DNA of 64,000 nt from Saussurea involucrata (lineage: Eukaryota > Streptophyta > Magnoliopsida > Asterales > Asteraceae): NCBI GenBank assembly GCA_033807775.1, contig CM066327.1, positions 76,762,795-76,826,794 of the forward strand, given 5' to 3'. The translations under genes were made by a program, and so were the position numbers. Position 1 is the first letter of the stretch. The number at the start of each line of letters is the position of its first letter. The notes beneath the pieces are model-generated. The model saw only the letters and a program-made list of their open reading frames with translations. It was not told the origin of the DNA and made no database searches. This document shows positions 32,437 to 42,222 of the stretch, piece after piece.

Positions 32437-33260
32437 GGATAAAATGTTGTTTTTATTCTTTTATGAGAAAAAGAGAAAAGAATATGCAAAAATGCTAAAA
32501 TAGCCTTTGATTTAACGGAGTTAACAAATGCCCAATTAGAGAGACCATGACCCCAACAAATTGAATACCGCAAAAACCAAATCTACAATAAATATACTAT
32601 AGAAACTCTAATCGCAAAATATCAAAACACATGGAACAAATCCACAATTCACTCTTCTGAGCCAAGCTATAAATTTAATATTATCTTAGGAATGAGAATG
32701 AAAATGGGAATGAGAATGCAAGAGAATGGGAATAAGAATGAGTATTTCATTGATGCTGTTTGGTTAAACCAATATAATTAATAAAAAATATATTTTATAT
32801 AAACTTTTTAATACAAATATATGACGTCCAACGTGAAAATAAAAAATATTTTTCATTCAACGTCGAGAAATGAAGGGACGTATGAGAAAAAATGACTAAA
32901 CAGGAATAAAATTTTCATTCCCCCCAATTTGGTCAGGAATGAAAATTAATGGGTTTGAGTTAATGATTCCATTATATTATATCAAACCAAACAGCAGTTT
33001 TCATTATCATTTTCATTTCTTACCCCTCAATACCCCCAATCAAACACCCGTTAGACTTTATTATGGCCTCATATTTAAACCAATTAAAAATATGTGTCGA
33101 TTAGGCCTCGACAAAAACTTTGTATGATGATACAAAACGAGAATGAAAACGTCCATTGGTATGTCTTATTTATGTTCCATAGGGTTGGACCAACTAGCCC
33201 TTTATTTTATTGATTTCACATGAACTCCCATTAAACCTCCCCCACTTTTAAGATCCCACC
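32437..33260. other. Region upstream of the PYL gene with a weak inverted-repeat element
   Basis: AT-rich. Between about 32690 and 33050, GAATGAGAATGAAAATG-like repeats and GATGCTGTTTGGTT on the left face their complements (AAACCAAACAGCA, CATTATCATTTTCATT) on the right, which suggests an old MITE. The ends and duplication are not resolved. The promoter of the PYL gene must lie in or near this stretch; no specific operator is called. Confidence 0.45.
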
Positions 33261-33269
33261 AAACCATCT

Positions 33270-33291
33270 CTCTCTCTCTCTCTCTCTCTCA
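33270..33291 (+). promoter_or_regulatory. (CT)n tract in the putative PYL 5'UTR
   Basis: About ten CT units lie 95 bp upstream of the start codon. CT/GA tracts are common in plant 5' leaders and can bind GAGA-type factors; here that is only a possibility. Confidence 0.5.
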
Positions 33292-33384
33292 ACAAATTGC
33301 AAATCCGCCATTGGAGAAACAACCATCAAGAAATTTACACCCAAATCAAGATTCAAGAAGATTCATCATATCCATCAATCGACT

Positions 33385-34008
33385 ATGCTTTCTAATCCAC
33401 AAAACCCATCATCTTTCTTGCTAGAAAGAATCGCCACCACCACCGCAGCCGGAGGTGGCGGAGGTTGCAACAAGCAAATATCACGGCCATGTGCCACCAA
33501 CAGAATTCCTGACTCCATTGCCCGATTCCACACCCATCCAGTAGCTCAAAACCAGTGCTGCTCCGCCGTCATCCAACAAATTAACGCTCCCGTCTCCACC
33601 GTCTGGTCCGTCGTCCGCCGCTTCGATAACCCACAAGCCTATAAACACTTTGTTAAAAGCTGCCATGTTCTCGATGGAAACGGTGACGTCGGAACCCTAC
33701 GAGAAGTCCACGTCATCTCCGGTTTACCCGCCGCTAAGTCCACCGAACGCCTCGAGATCCTTGACGACGAACGCCATGTTCTTAGTTTCAGCGTTGTCGG
33801 CGGTGATCACCGTCTTGCTAACTACCGCTCCGTCACCACCCTACACTCTACACCCACCGGAAATGGGACCGTTGTCGTTGAGTCTTACGTCGTCGATATA
33901 CCGCCAGGGAATACAAAGGAAGAAACTTTCGGTTTTGTTGATACCATCGTGAAATGCAACCTCCAGTCGTTAGCTAAGATCGCTGAGAACAAATTCCGGC
34001 CAAAATGA
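33385..34008 (+). CDS. PYR/PYL/RCAR abscisic acid receptor, PYL4-6 type
   Basis: A single-exon, 207-aa START-like (Bet v 1 fold) protein. The family binds abscisic acid in a cavity and then inhibits clade-A PP2C phosphatases, releasing SnRK2 kinases, in cytosol and nucleus. The gate loop SGLPA is at residues 112-116 and the latch HRL at 142-144. Lys91 (in FVKSCHV) matches the carboxylate-binding lysine, and Glu121, Tyr147, Glu166 and Asn192 match pocket residues of PYR1. The 50-residue N-terminal extension with a Gly run, the lack of introns and the C-terminal helix (ETFGFVDTIVKCNLQSLAKIAE, here TIVKCNLQSLAKIAE) fit subfamily II. All key residues are present, so it looks functional. The coding strand is GC-richer than its surroundings. 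Which of PYL4, 5 or 6 it represents cannot be decided here. Confidence 0.96.
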   Translation: MLSNPQNPSSFLLERIATTTAAGGGGGCNKQISRPCATNRIPDSIARFHTHPVAQNQCCSAVIQQINAPVSTVWSVVRRFDNPQAYKHFVKSCHVLDGNGDVGTLREVHVISGLPAAKSTERLEILDDERHVLSFSVVGGDHRLANYRSVTTLHSTPTGNGTVVVESYVVDIPPGNTKEETFGFVDTIVKCNLQSLAKIAENKFRPK

Positions 34009-34039
34009 TGGAAAAATCAAGATTGACAACACGCGCCTA

Positions 34040-34311
34040 GGGCATCTCCAATGTAATTCTCTGTTTTACTCTCTATTGTAAAGTAAAAAGCAAGGATATG
34101 CTTTGTTTCTCCAACTTATTACTCTATTTTCTATTTTAAATGAGAATATTCAATGTATATTCTCTTTTCTAGTGTAGAAGAAAATAGAAAATTATGAATA
34201 GAGGGTTACTTTCTCTATATTTAGAGAGTTACTTTCCCGATTATAGAAAGTAAGATAGAGGGATCTGAAGATGTTTTAGAAAGTAAAATAGAGAGTTAAT
34301 TGGAGACGGTC
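34040..34311. mobile_element. MITE just downstream of the PYL gene
   Basis: The left end GGGCATCTCCAATGTAATTC and right end (reversed) GACCGTCTCCAATTAACTC form imperfect TIRs around a TCTCT/AGAGA-rich interior with repeated AGTAAAATAGAGAG phrases. No clean 3-bp duplication is seen. It starts only 31 bp after the stop codon, so it probably supplies part of the 3'UTR or polyadenylation region. Confidence 0.6.
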
Positions 34312-34957
34312 TGAACATCGAGTACAGAAAATCAAGTCCAAGCAAACACACCTGAAGGAGAAATCGAGCAACAAGGAAGAACAAATCTATGGTGTAAATT
34401 TTTATCCTTAAACGTTTATGTGAATCTGTCTGGTTTGTTTTTTTTTTCTTTTTTTTTTCCTCGAAGATGATCAAGAAATTAAAGATCGATGATCTGTTTG
34501 ATTGGTTTAGGAATGATGATCCCATTGCCCTCTATTTTTTGGTATTAAATAATGAGATTATCATGTAGTTCTTTTTATAGTATAAATTAATAATGATGGT
34601 CGATGTTATTTAGGATTTGTGATAAATATTCAGATTTATCATCATTTTTAATCATTAAAATGTGAAATGCAACCACATTGCAAATGGAATTGTACGATTG
34701 TCGACCCTTTATTTTTCTCTCAACATATACAACCATTGATTTATAACAATTGTTTGAAACTAAACAGATTAATTATTGGAAAATGGACAAAGAAAGAATA
34801 ACCGAAAAATACATAAAATTAAAAAATATATGTTATAAATGAAAACATAGTTCTATTTCTTTTAATGAATTAATAACAAAGTGTAGGAAATAGAGGTTCT
34901 TAAACTTTAAGATGCTCTTACACTAAAATTAAAAATTTACTTAATTACATTCTTAAT
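34312..34957. other. AT-rich intergenic stretch
   Basis: Low-complexity T-runs (34435-34460) and AT-rich sequence without a gene or clear repeat borders. Confidence 0.5.
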
Positions 34958-34960
34958 TAA

Positions 34961-35557
34961 GGGCATCTCTAGTTGGTCACACTATATTTACATCAAATAT
35001 AAAAAATAGTGTTATATAATAGTAAATCATCTCCAATGGATAACACTATATTTTAAAAGTGATGTAAAAGTAGTGTAAATGAATAATGTTACACCAAATA
35101 TAGTGTAATACTATTCATTACACCAAACATAGTGTGGAAAATAGAGACCCGATTGGAGATGTGAATAGTGTTTTTACACCAAATTTAGTGTTTGGTGTAA
35201 GACCATCTCTAATGGGGTCACTAAATCTTACACTAAACACTAAATTTGGTGTAAATACAACTATTCACATTTTCAATGGGGTTTCTATTTTTCACACTAA
35301 AGTTAGTATAATGAATAGTATTACACTATATTTCGTGTAACATTATTCATTTACACTATTTTTTACACCACTTTTTTAATTACATTTTTGGTCCCTCAAT
35401 TAATATACAAAGGAATATGTCTAGAATATTAGGATTTGTCGTAAAAAATAATGTTATCCATTGAAGAAGATTTACTATTAACACTAAATTTTACGCTACT
35501 TTTTACTCTACTTTTGATATTTGGTGTAAAATATAGTGTGACCCATTGGAGATGCCC
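34961..35557. mobile_element. Harbinger-type MITE, 597 bp
   Basis: TIRs begin GGGCATCTCTAGTTGGTCAC and end, reversed, GGGCATCTCCAATGGGTCAC, with TAA at 34958-34960 and 35558-35560. The interior is one long imperfect palindrome built of GTGTAA/TTACAC phrases, centred near 35205-35225. Confidence 0.85.
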
Positions 35558-35877
35558 TAAGCACTACTAAACGAAAGACTTTTACCTACGAATTTTTCCT
35601 TGGGAAATCTGTCGCTAAAAGGTGATTCATCATAAAACCTTCAGAAAAGTTGGTGGGTAGATTTTTTGTGGGTAATGCAAATCAGTGACAGATTATCCAT
35701 GGATTCTCTGAGTGGTCCATGAGTATTTTCTCAAAAAACATCGAATTCTACAAAATCATTGGGCTTTTCTGGGTGATCCATGGGTTATCACCGATGGAAA
35801 TTTCCATGGGTAAAAATTTTGTGGGTAAAAGTCATTTATTTTATAGTGAAGATTTAGTGATCCCATTGAAGATGGTC
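35201..35877. mobile_element. Second Harbinger-type MITE, interlocked with the first
   Basis: TIRs begin GACCATCTCTAATGGGGTCA (35201) and end, reversed, GACCATCTTCAATGGGATCA at 35877, each next to TAA (35198-35200 and 35878-35880). It starts inside the 34961-35557 element and ends outside it, so the two overlap rather than nest. Confidence 0.65.
35562..35848. mobile_element. CACTA-type MITE, 287 bp
   Basis: Ends are CACTACTAAACGAAAGACTT and, reversed, CACTATAAAATAAATGACTT, followed on both sides by TTTTACC. The flanking 3-bp duplication is AAG (35559-35561 and 35849-35851). The internal phrases CCATGG and GGGTAAAAATTTTGTGGG are repeated. A three-base duplication and CACTA ends fit the CACTA superfamily. 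Confidence 0.85.
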
Positions 35878-35880
35878 TAA

Positions 35881-36433
35881 AAAGATAAAAAAAACCTGTG
35901 TATCATTTTAATTTTAATAATTAAATGATTATTTACACAAACATCATTTTTGTTGTATTTTCACATTCACATGTTAATTATGATAATTTTAGTTACTTCT
36001 TGAGCTATATATATATATAGTATAAAGTGTAATATTATCTTATTTTTATTAATTTATTTCATCTTATTATGTTGTTAAATTTTGTTTTAACAATTTACTG
36101 TAAAACGGCGGATTGCTGATCAGATGTACAAGTTATCCCTCTCTTTAGGTTTCCATTGATGACTTTTCATTTATTTTTGTTTCAAATTTCGCAACCCCAT
36201 TTTCTATACAAAAGACTATTAGCTAATTTACCAACTAATTTATCAAAAATAACTAAATAAATTTTTTATAGTATTAAGTTCCTTTTTTCATCTTGCAGGA
36301 AAAAAAAACCTTATTCTTGTAGTTTTTTTTTAATAAATATGTTAAATTTTAAAAAAATTATGAACAAAATCACCCACTTTGCTATGTTTGAATAGATAAA
36401 AATTTAGCCGGTATGCAGTAATATATTTGAAAA

Positions 36434-36436
<3 letters not shown>
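35881..36436. other. AT-rich intergenic stretch
   Basis: No gene or repeat recognised apart from short TA runs near 36008-36020. Confidence 0.5.
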
Positions 36437-36489
<53 letters not shown>

Positions 36490-36868
36490 AGCTTTAAATG
36501 TAAACTTTTTTTCGTGTGTAAACTCTCGATTTCATAGGTTTTTTTAATGAATTTTTTTATGGGATAGTTTATTTTGATGAAATTGTTTCATATCATTCAT
36601 TTCTTGATGAAATTTTTTTGCGAAATTTGTAGTTTCATAGGTGAAAACGAAAAATGTATGAAACAATTCATAAAAATGAAAAAAACCTATGAAACTACAA
36701 ATTTCATAAAAAAAAACTTTCGTCAAGAAATGAATGATATGAGACAATTTCATCAAAATAAACAATTCCATAAAAAAAATCATCAAAAAAACCTATAAAA
36801 CTACAAAGTTTACACGAAAAAAAAGTTTACGTTTGAAGGGGGACTCTATATATATATATATATATATT
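36437..36868. mobile_element. Long foldback element inside TA microsatellites
   Basis: Arms of about 150 bp (36490-36643 and 36684-36838) are reverse complements with few mismatches; for example CGAAATTTGTAGTTTCATAGG faces CCTATGAAACTACAAATTTC. They are separated by about 40 bp. The hairpin is bordered by (TA)n at 36437-36486 and 36847-36868. There is no ORF. Transcription through it would give a near-perfect RNA hairpin. Confidence 0.85.
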
Positions 36869-37385
36869 AACATAAGAGTAACCAATAATTTAATCTGAAA
36901 ATTAAGAAAGAACAAGTTGAGAATAAAATAAATAAAGGGTGTTGTTAAATAAATTCAATTTGATATAATTATTAATGAAAATAAACGAGAAAGAAAACTC
37001 ATATATGATTTTATTCCAAATGTTCGTTTAAACTGGCCAATAAAATAAAGCAAAAAACTTTAAGTTTCCACGTGAAACGGCCGACTTTGATAGCTGTTTG
37101 CTAAATTTAAAAGTATGATGCAACCGTATGTATGGTGGTGGTGTACGGTCATTTCCTTTAGCAACCCATTTAATAAAATTTTATATTATAATTTTCTAAA
37201 TTTTATTCTATTTTAAAACAACCGTTTTTTTTATTCTTAACACCATTTTTTTAAATTGGTATAAATTAAGCTAGTACTATGTATAATTGGTGGATGGATG
37301 ATATAAATTTTTACGTACTAATTATAATTGATTAGTTCACGATATTATTGAAAAAAATGAGTATCATATCAAGTTCATCCCTACC
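36869..37385. other. AT-rich intergenic stretch
   Basis: No gene found. The last five bases, CTACC (37381-37385), are the left target duplication of the following solo LTR. Confidence 0.5.
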
Positions 37386-37634
37386 TGTTGGTTCCAAAGG
37401 ATTTTACAAGAGTTAATCAACTTGTAGAAGGTGGATTGAATATAAACACACTATTTTTACTTTTTTTTAATATTTTTATTGATTATTAATAAATCAGAAT
37501 AAAATTTATAGATTGTTGCAGAATAAGATTAGGAAAAAGCTAATCTAAACAATCTTGAAAATCATACATGGTTCTTGCATAAAGAAAGATAAAAACAAGA
37601 GAGGAGAGTAAGAAGGAAGATAAAGGCTTAGAAA

Positions 37635-37837
37635 CAAGCGAGTAAGAGAGTAAGAGACAAGCATTGTGGCGTACTGGTTAAGGCATTGGGGGATGTGACG
37701 GAATATCCCATCTGCCCAAGGTTCGAATCCAGGCGTACACAACTTGTGGCTCAGTTTTAATCAGGACTGATGTATTACAGTCATAATTTGCTAAGGGATT
37801 AGTCTAGGCAAAGCCTAGGACACCCTCCAAAAAAAAA
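37635..37837 (+). mobile_element. tRNA-derived SINE
   Basis: A pol III A box (TGGCGTACTGGTTAAGG, 37667-37683) and B box (GGTTCGAATCC, 37720-37730) are spaced as in a tRNA, followed by a tRNA-unrelated body and a 3' poly(A) tail (37829-37838). A direct repeat of about 17 bp (AGATAAAGGCTTAGAAA, 37618-37634 and again ending 37854) flanks it, as expected for LINE-mobilised insertion. It is not a functional tRNA gene. Confidence 0.88.
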
Positions 37838-38977
37838 AGATAAAGGCTTAGAAAGAGGTGTAGTGAAGAAGAAACTCTTCAGTGCCATTTATACCCAAAA
37901 CATTTAATGTATTTCAGAAGGTATAGTCCACGTGTCAAAAGTTGAGTGAAATGCATGTCTTTGTCCTTTTAATGTAGCATGTTTTTTGCTATATATGAAC
38001 AGTAATATTAGGTAGTTGGTAAACAAATTTGCAGTCAGAAAAGCAAACGTATTATGTATTTTCGTCCTTTTATTCGGTGATAAGGATGAATTGCTGAGAG
38101 CTCCTCAACTATCATCGAGTCTTGGTTGGCTTCACACTTGATGTGGATGATCTTGGTATCACTAAATGTCGATTCAGATCACGAGTAGACCAGTCTCTAT
38201 TTTCAGCTACGTCTTCAACATCGTTGAAGGTTTCTTTGGTGTTAGTTTTGTCTTGAGGGAAAACTTAAGTCATTCTGTTACAATACATGTTCAACGATCA
38301 CTGAACAAGCTCAATACTAATCGTTAAAACCAATAAAATTAAGGTAAAACAAACTTAAATAGATTTCACTAAGGGGCTATTTGGCAGTTGCTGAATGATT
38401 TAGTGCAGAATGGTTGAGATGCTAGAATGGTTGAGAGACTCTGTATGGTTGAGTGCAGAATGAAATTTGGTTGTTTGGTAACTGTTCTGAATGGTAACTC
38501 TGAATGACAACAAATTACCATTTTACCCTTATGTATAAACTAGTAGAAATCAATACATATAACAGAAATACAGAACCTGAAACTAAAAACCCAACTCTAT
38601 TTTCTTCTCCAGAACTACAACTCCAAATTCTTACGCAACTACAACTCCAAATTCTGTCTTGAAAATCAATTTCTTTATGAATTTTTTTATGGGAAATTTG
38701 AGAAAAATCAATGGAAAAGATACCAAAACCCATGACCAACTTTTGTTAACAAAATCCACACCAATTTAAAGTTTTCATGCCTTAATTTGACTCCCAGAAG
38801 TCAAAATGCATCTCTGGTTTATGGAAAAGATACCAAAATCCAGTTAACCTAAATAATTTCATTTCTATACACAAATGGTGTGTGAGTTTTTTACGAATAA
38901 GGATCGATAAATCCGTGGAAATTTGTGAAAAATTAGAAATAAATCAAATTAACAAAATTAATAGGAATAGAATATAC

Positions 38978-39285
38978 GGTATGACGAATTCTGAGGAGTG
39001 TTTGGGATGATTCATTAGTAGGAAGAACAACTTTCTCCTCGTGCTTAGGAACGTCATCGGAAGTTTCATCGGCGATGGCCGTACCTTGGTCGGTGGCAAC
39101 GGCGGCCGGAGAGGATGAGAACCGATGATAATGGGGTTTGTTGAAAAGACAAAAGGATCGAAGCTTTCGGTCGTAAAATTGTTTGGAGATGGGGTTGAAG
39201 AGGAGGGAAGAAGATGAAGATGAAGATGTAGGGTTTGATGGTAATCGAGGGATGAAGTGAAGAGAGGGTGAGACGATGAAGCCAT
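38978..39285 (-). pseudogene. Captured exon 1 of organellar threonyl-tRNA synthetase
   Basis: On the minus strand an ATG at 39285 (MASSSHPLFTSS) opens a Ser-rich, basic stretch typical of a chloroplast or mitochondrial transit peptide. After a frame change, the sequence continues FYDRKLRSFCLFNKPHYHRF, an acidic linker (ADETSDDVPKHEEK) and VVLPTNESSQTLLRIRHT. That last motif is where plant organellar ThrRS mature domains begin. It stops exactly at a GT donor (38977), and intron-like sequence follows; no second exon is found before the element end. The parent enzyme charges tRNA-Thr in organelles. Here only exon 1 remains, with a frameshift, so no enzyme can be made. Recognition rests on that motif alone. 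Confidence 0.7.
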
Positions 39286-39731
39286 TCTGTGTAGGACAAA
39301 CATGGAAGGAGAAGTAGTGGAAGGAGAAGTCGATGGAAGGAGATGGATGTGAGAAAGGGCAGATTTGGAAAAAAAAATGAACTGAATGGTTGAGTGGTGC
39401 CCTGGATGCAAAATGGTTAAGGTGGCGTTTGTTTTTTAAGAGGTGCTGAAGTCTGAAGTCTGATTTCATTTCTGATTTTTAAGAGGTGGTGCTGAAATCT
39501 GAAATCTGAATCAGTTAGACTGTTTGTTTTTGTCTACTGACAAACGTCTGAATATGTATAATTATATATTTTATTTCTCAGAATGTTATACCGTTGAATT
39601 TCTAAAAGCATCTATTCATTTTAATCAAATTATACTACCATTCATGTTTAAACATTCAATAATTCAACTTTAATACGTCAATTAATTCAAAGACAATACA
39701 AAACATGAATACAGTCTCATAACAACTAAAA

Positions 39732-41029
39732 TCAATTTCCGTTTTGCATCAGTTGTGTCGCAATGTCTTCTCTTAAACTAGCCATATATGTTTGGTCAGC
39801 TGTACTCCCATGCAAGTGAACCTCCTCGGCCTCATCACCACCATCATCCCCTTGGTCATTGGTTTGATCATATTCAGAAAATAACTCATCGCTTAAACCT
39901 TCCTTCCGTATGAAGTTGTGAACCGCAAAACATGCAATAGCAACGTCTCTTTGAACCTCAAGTGAAAACGGTGCCATTCTTTTTAATATCGGAAAACGTG
40001 CTTTCAAGACGCCATAAGAACGTTCAATAACATTTCTAAGTTTTGCATGAGAATGGTTAAACTTTTCATAGTTGTTCATTGCACGTCGTCGGCGGAAATC
40101 TCCAAGCCAGTATCTAACATTACGATACGGTGCCATAAACCCTCGAGTATTGGCATATGCAGCATCACATAGATAATATTTATCTGAAAACAATAAATAA
40201 AATAAGTACTAATATGAATATAGTACTAATATATTACTTTTAAAACGTTAGTATACCTGGAGGAGGAAATGGAAATCCAATAGAACTATCTGTTAAAGCC
40301 TCGGACAAAACTCTAGAATCGTGTGCAACGCCTTCCCAACCAGCAACAACAAATGTAAAAACCATGTTGAAGTCACAAATTCCCAAAACATTTTGATAAC
40401 ATTCGCCCTTTCCTCGTCCTCTATATAAATGTTGTTCTTGAATAGGAACAACAGCATGTATTAAAGTCCCATCAAGGGCGCCAATTGCTCCATACATTAA
40501 AGTTAGTAGTCAAAATAACTTTAGTAAGAAAATGTATACAAGTATTATTATTAATTACCTTAAATATTCGTCGTAATCTTCTATTATTCCCTGGGATGTC
40601 CGGGTTAGGATTGAATGATGTAGGAACTATGATCTCTTTAGCAAACACGATCATTTTATCCAACACTTCATGAAAAATTTTATGGATGGTTTGCGTTGAG
40701 TGTTGGAACCTGTTTTTCAGCACTCTATAACGTTGATTGTGACCAATAATCATCAGAAAGATAGCCATCTTTTCTTCGACCAATATGTACCTGCTATCCA
40801 TTAGCCAACCTTTTGCTTTAAAGTGATCACATAATTGAACGAAAGCAACACGGGACATTCGTAACAAGTCAATACATTGACGATCGTTACCGTCAAGCAG
40901 CTCATCCGTAAATTGGCGCCCAGTCATTGCAGATGTATTATCTCTTTTCCTTTTCAAGCGCATTGATTGCAAGTAATACATGTATAAGAACATAACAATG
41001 AGAAGTATAGCTTCCTGATCATCATCCAT
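39732..41029 (-). CDS. Harbinger DDE transposase (three exons, splice sites uncertain)
   Basis: On the minus strand, exon 1 starts MDDDQEAILL (41029) and runs to RRLRRIFK (about 40559), exon 2 covers GAIGALDGTLIHA to FPPPG (about 40490-40258), and exon 3 runs from about 40188 to the stop at 39732. Catalytic residues are visible: Asp in GALDGT, Asp in VAHDSRVL, and Glu in RNVIERSYGVLKARF. Further family motifs are YLCDAAYANTRGFMAPYR and the helix-turn-helix-like N-terminus. The donor after IFK (AAGGTAATT) is good, but the matching acceptor is not canonical, so exon 2 may be mutated there. The enzyme cuts element TIRs at TWA sites together with a Myb-like partner. Confidence 0.8.
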
Positions 41030-41260
41030 GATGCACCTGTTACAAATAACGTAAACCTGTTCAAATAACAAAGCATCATCAAAATAGCATAAACTTGTTC
41101 AAACAACATAAACGTGTTTAAATAATAAACCAAATAACTTGTCCAAAAAACAAAACATAACCATGTTCAAATACCAAAACATAAACCAAATAACTTGTTC
41201 AAAAACAAAACATAATCATGTTCAAATACCAAAACATAAACCAAATAACTTGTCCAAAAA

Positions 41261-42222
41261 CTACTCCATAAATCCTAATCTTCTTGCCGTCCTCAAAATC
41301 CAGTCTTTTAATATATCAGGGTCTGTAGAGTTGATTAACCATGTCTCTCTCAACAAAGTTGAGTGGCCAAAAATGTCAATGGCTGCTTTGTAAAGAGGAT
41401 CCCTTTTTTCAAGGCCAAGAGTGTTCAACTGTTCAAGAAAAGCATCAATGGTTGTGGTGGGTTGTGCAACAACTGTGGGTTGTCGTGTAGCAAATGTGTG
41501 AAGTGCACCCTTCATTTCCAAAGCCAATTCATCCATGTCAACCTTGATTTTACTTTTCTTATTCGGTCTAGACGAATGTGGACTTGGTGTAACATGTGAA
41601 GGATCTACACTCGAGACGTATTGTGGACTTGGTGTAACATTTTGTCCTTCCTCCTCATCAACTTCCTCCTCAATTTGAGTAGTGTGGATATGAGTAGTCC
41701 TCTCACGAATAGAACTAGGAGCATAAACACGAGATCCGGTAGCCGAAGTCCCCTCGAATAAAGCGATACATAATTCAGGAAATGCCAAAGGTGATGTTTT
41801 TAAAGTTTTTGCTTTTGGATGTCCCTGCATCCAAATTAAATATAAATATTTATTTAATACCCGTGTTGTGTTCATTACTATCTAAAATGTAAAAAAGAAT
41901 GAAAACTAACCTTGAAAAAATCTTCCCATTCTTGATTTGATAACTTGAACGTGTTCATAACAGGGTCATAAATATTCCCTGTTTTATTCCTTAAGTACAC
42001 CCATCCCGAGTACTTCCCTTTCAGATAATCGTATTCATTTTTCAACTGCTTTTGCGTGAGCTTGACATGACACACTTCCTCAAGCTTTGTTGCCAACTTT
42101 GTCCAAGTTTCTTTCCTAAGACTACCCCCGTTTCGACCCACTTTATTGACCTCTTCTATACAAGTCTCTAGAAAACATTTGATTATTTCATTGGTCCACC
42201 TTATACGTACATTTTCGTCCAT
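41261..42222 (-). CDS. Harbinger Myb/SANT-like partner protein (two exons)
   Basis: Exon 1 (42222-41911) starts MDENVRIRWTNEIIKCFLE and holds the trihelix/Myb-SANT-like domain (KETWTKLATKLEEV, LKNEYDYLKGKYSGW), ending WEDFFK at an AAG|GTTAGT donor. The 86-bp intron (41910-41825) ends GCAG. Exon 2 (41824-41261) begins GHPKAKTLK and continues through LAFPELCIALFEGT, an acidic patch (EEEVDEEEGQ), a basic patch (RPNKKSKIK) and a conserved-looking C-terminus (DWILRTARRLGFME). The joined ORF is open, about 290 aa. In PIF/Harbinger elements this protein helps the transposase enter the nucleus and bind the ends. Confidence 0.82.

Noticed and set aside
37661..37735. Possible tRNA gene (A and B boxes)
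   Set aside because: The sequence does not fold as a complete tRNA and is followed by a SINE body, poly(A) and flanked by a 17-bp duplication.
38515..38739. 74-codon frame on the minus strand near the ThrRS exon
   Set aside because: Read as a possible second ThrRS exon, but no synthetase motif is present and it lies in intron-like sequence.
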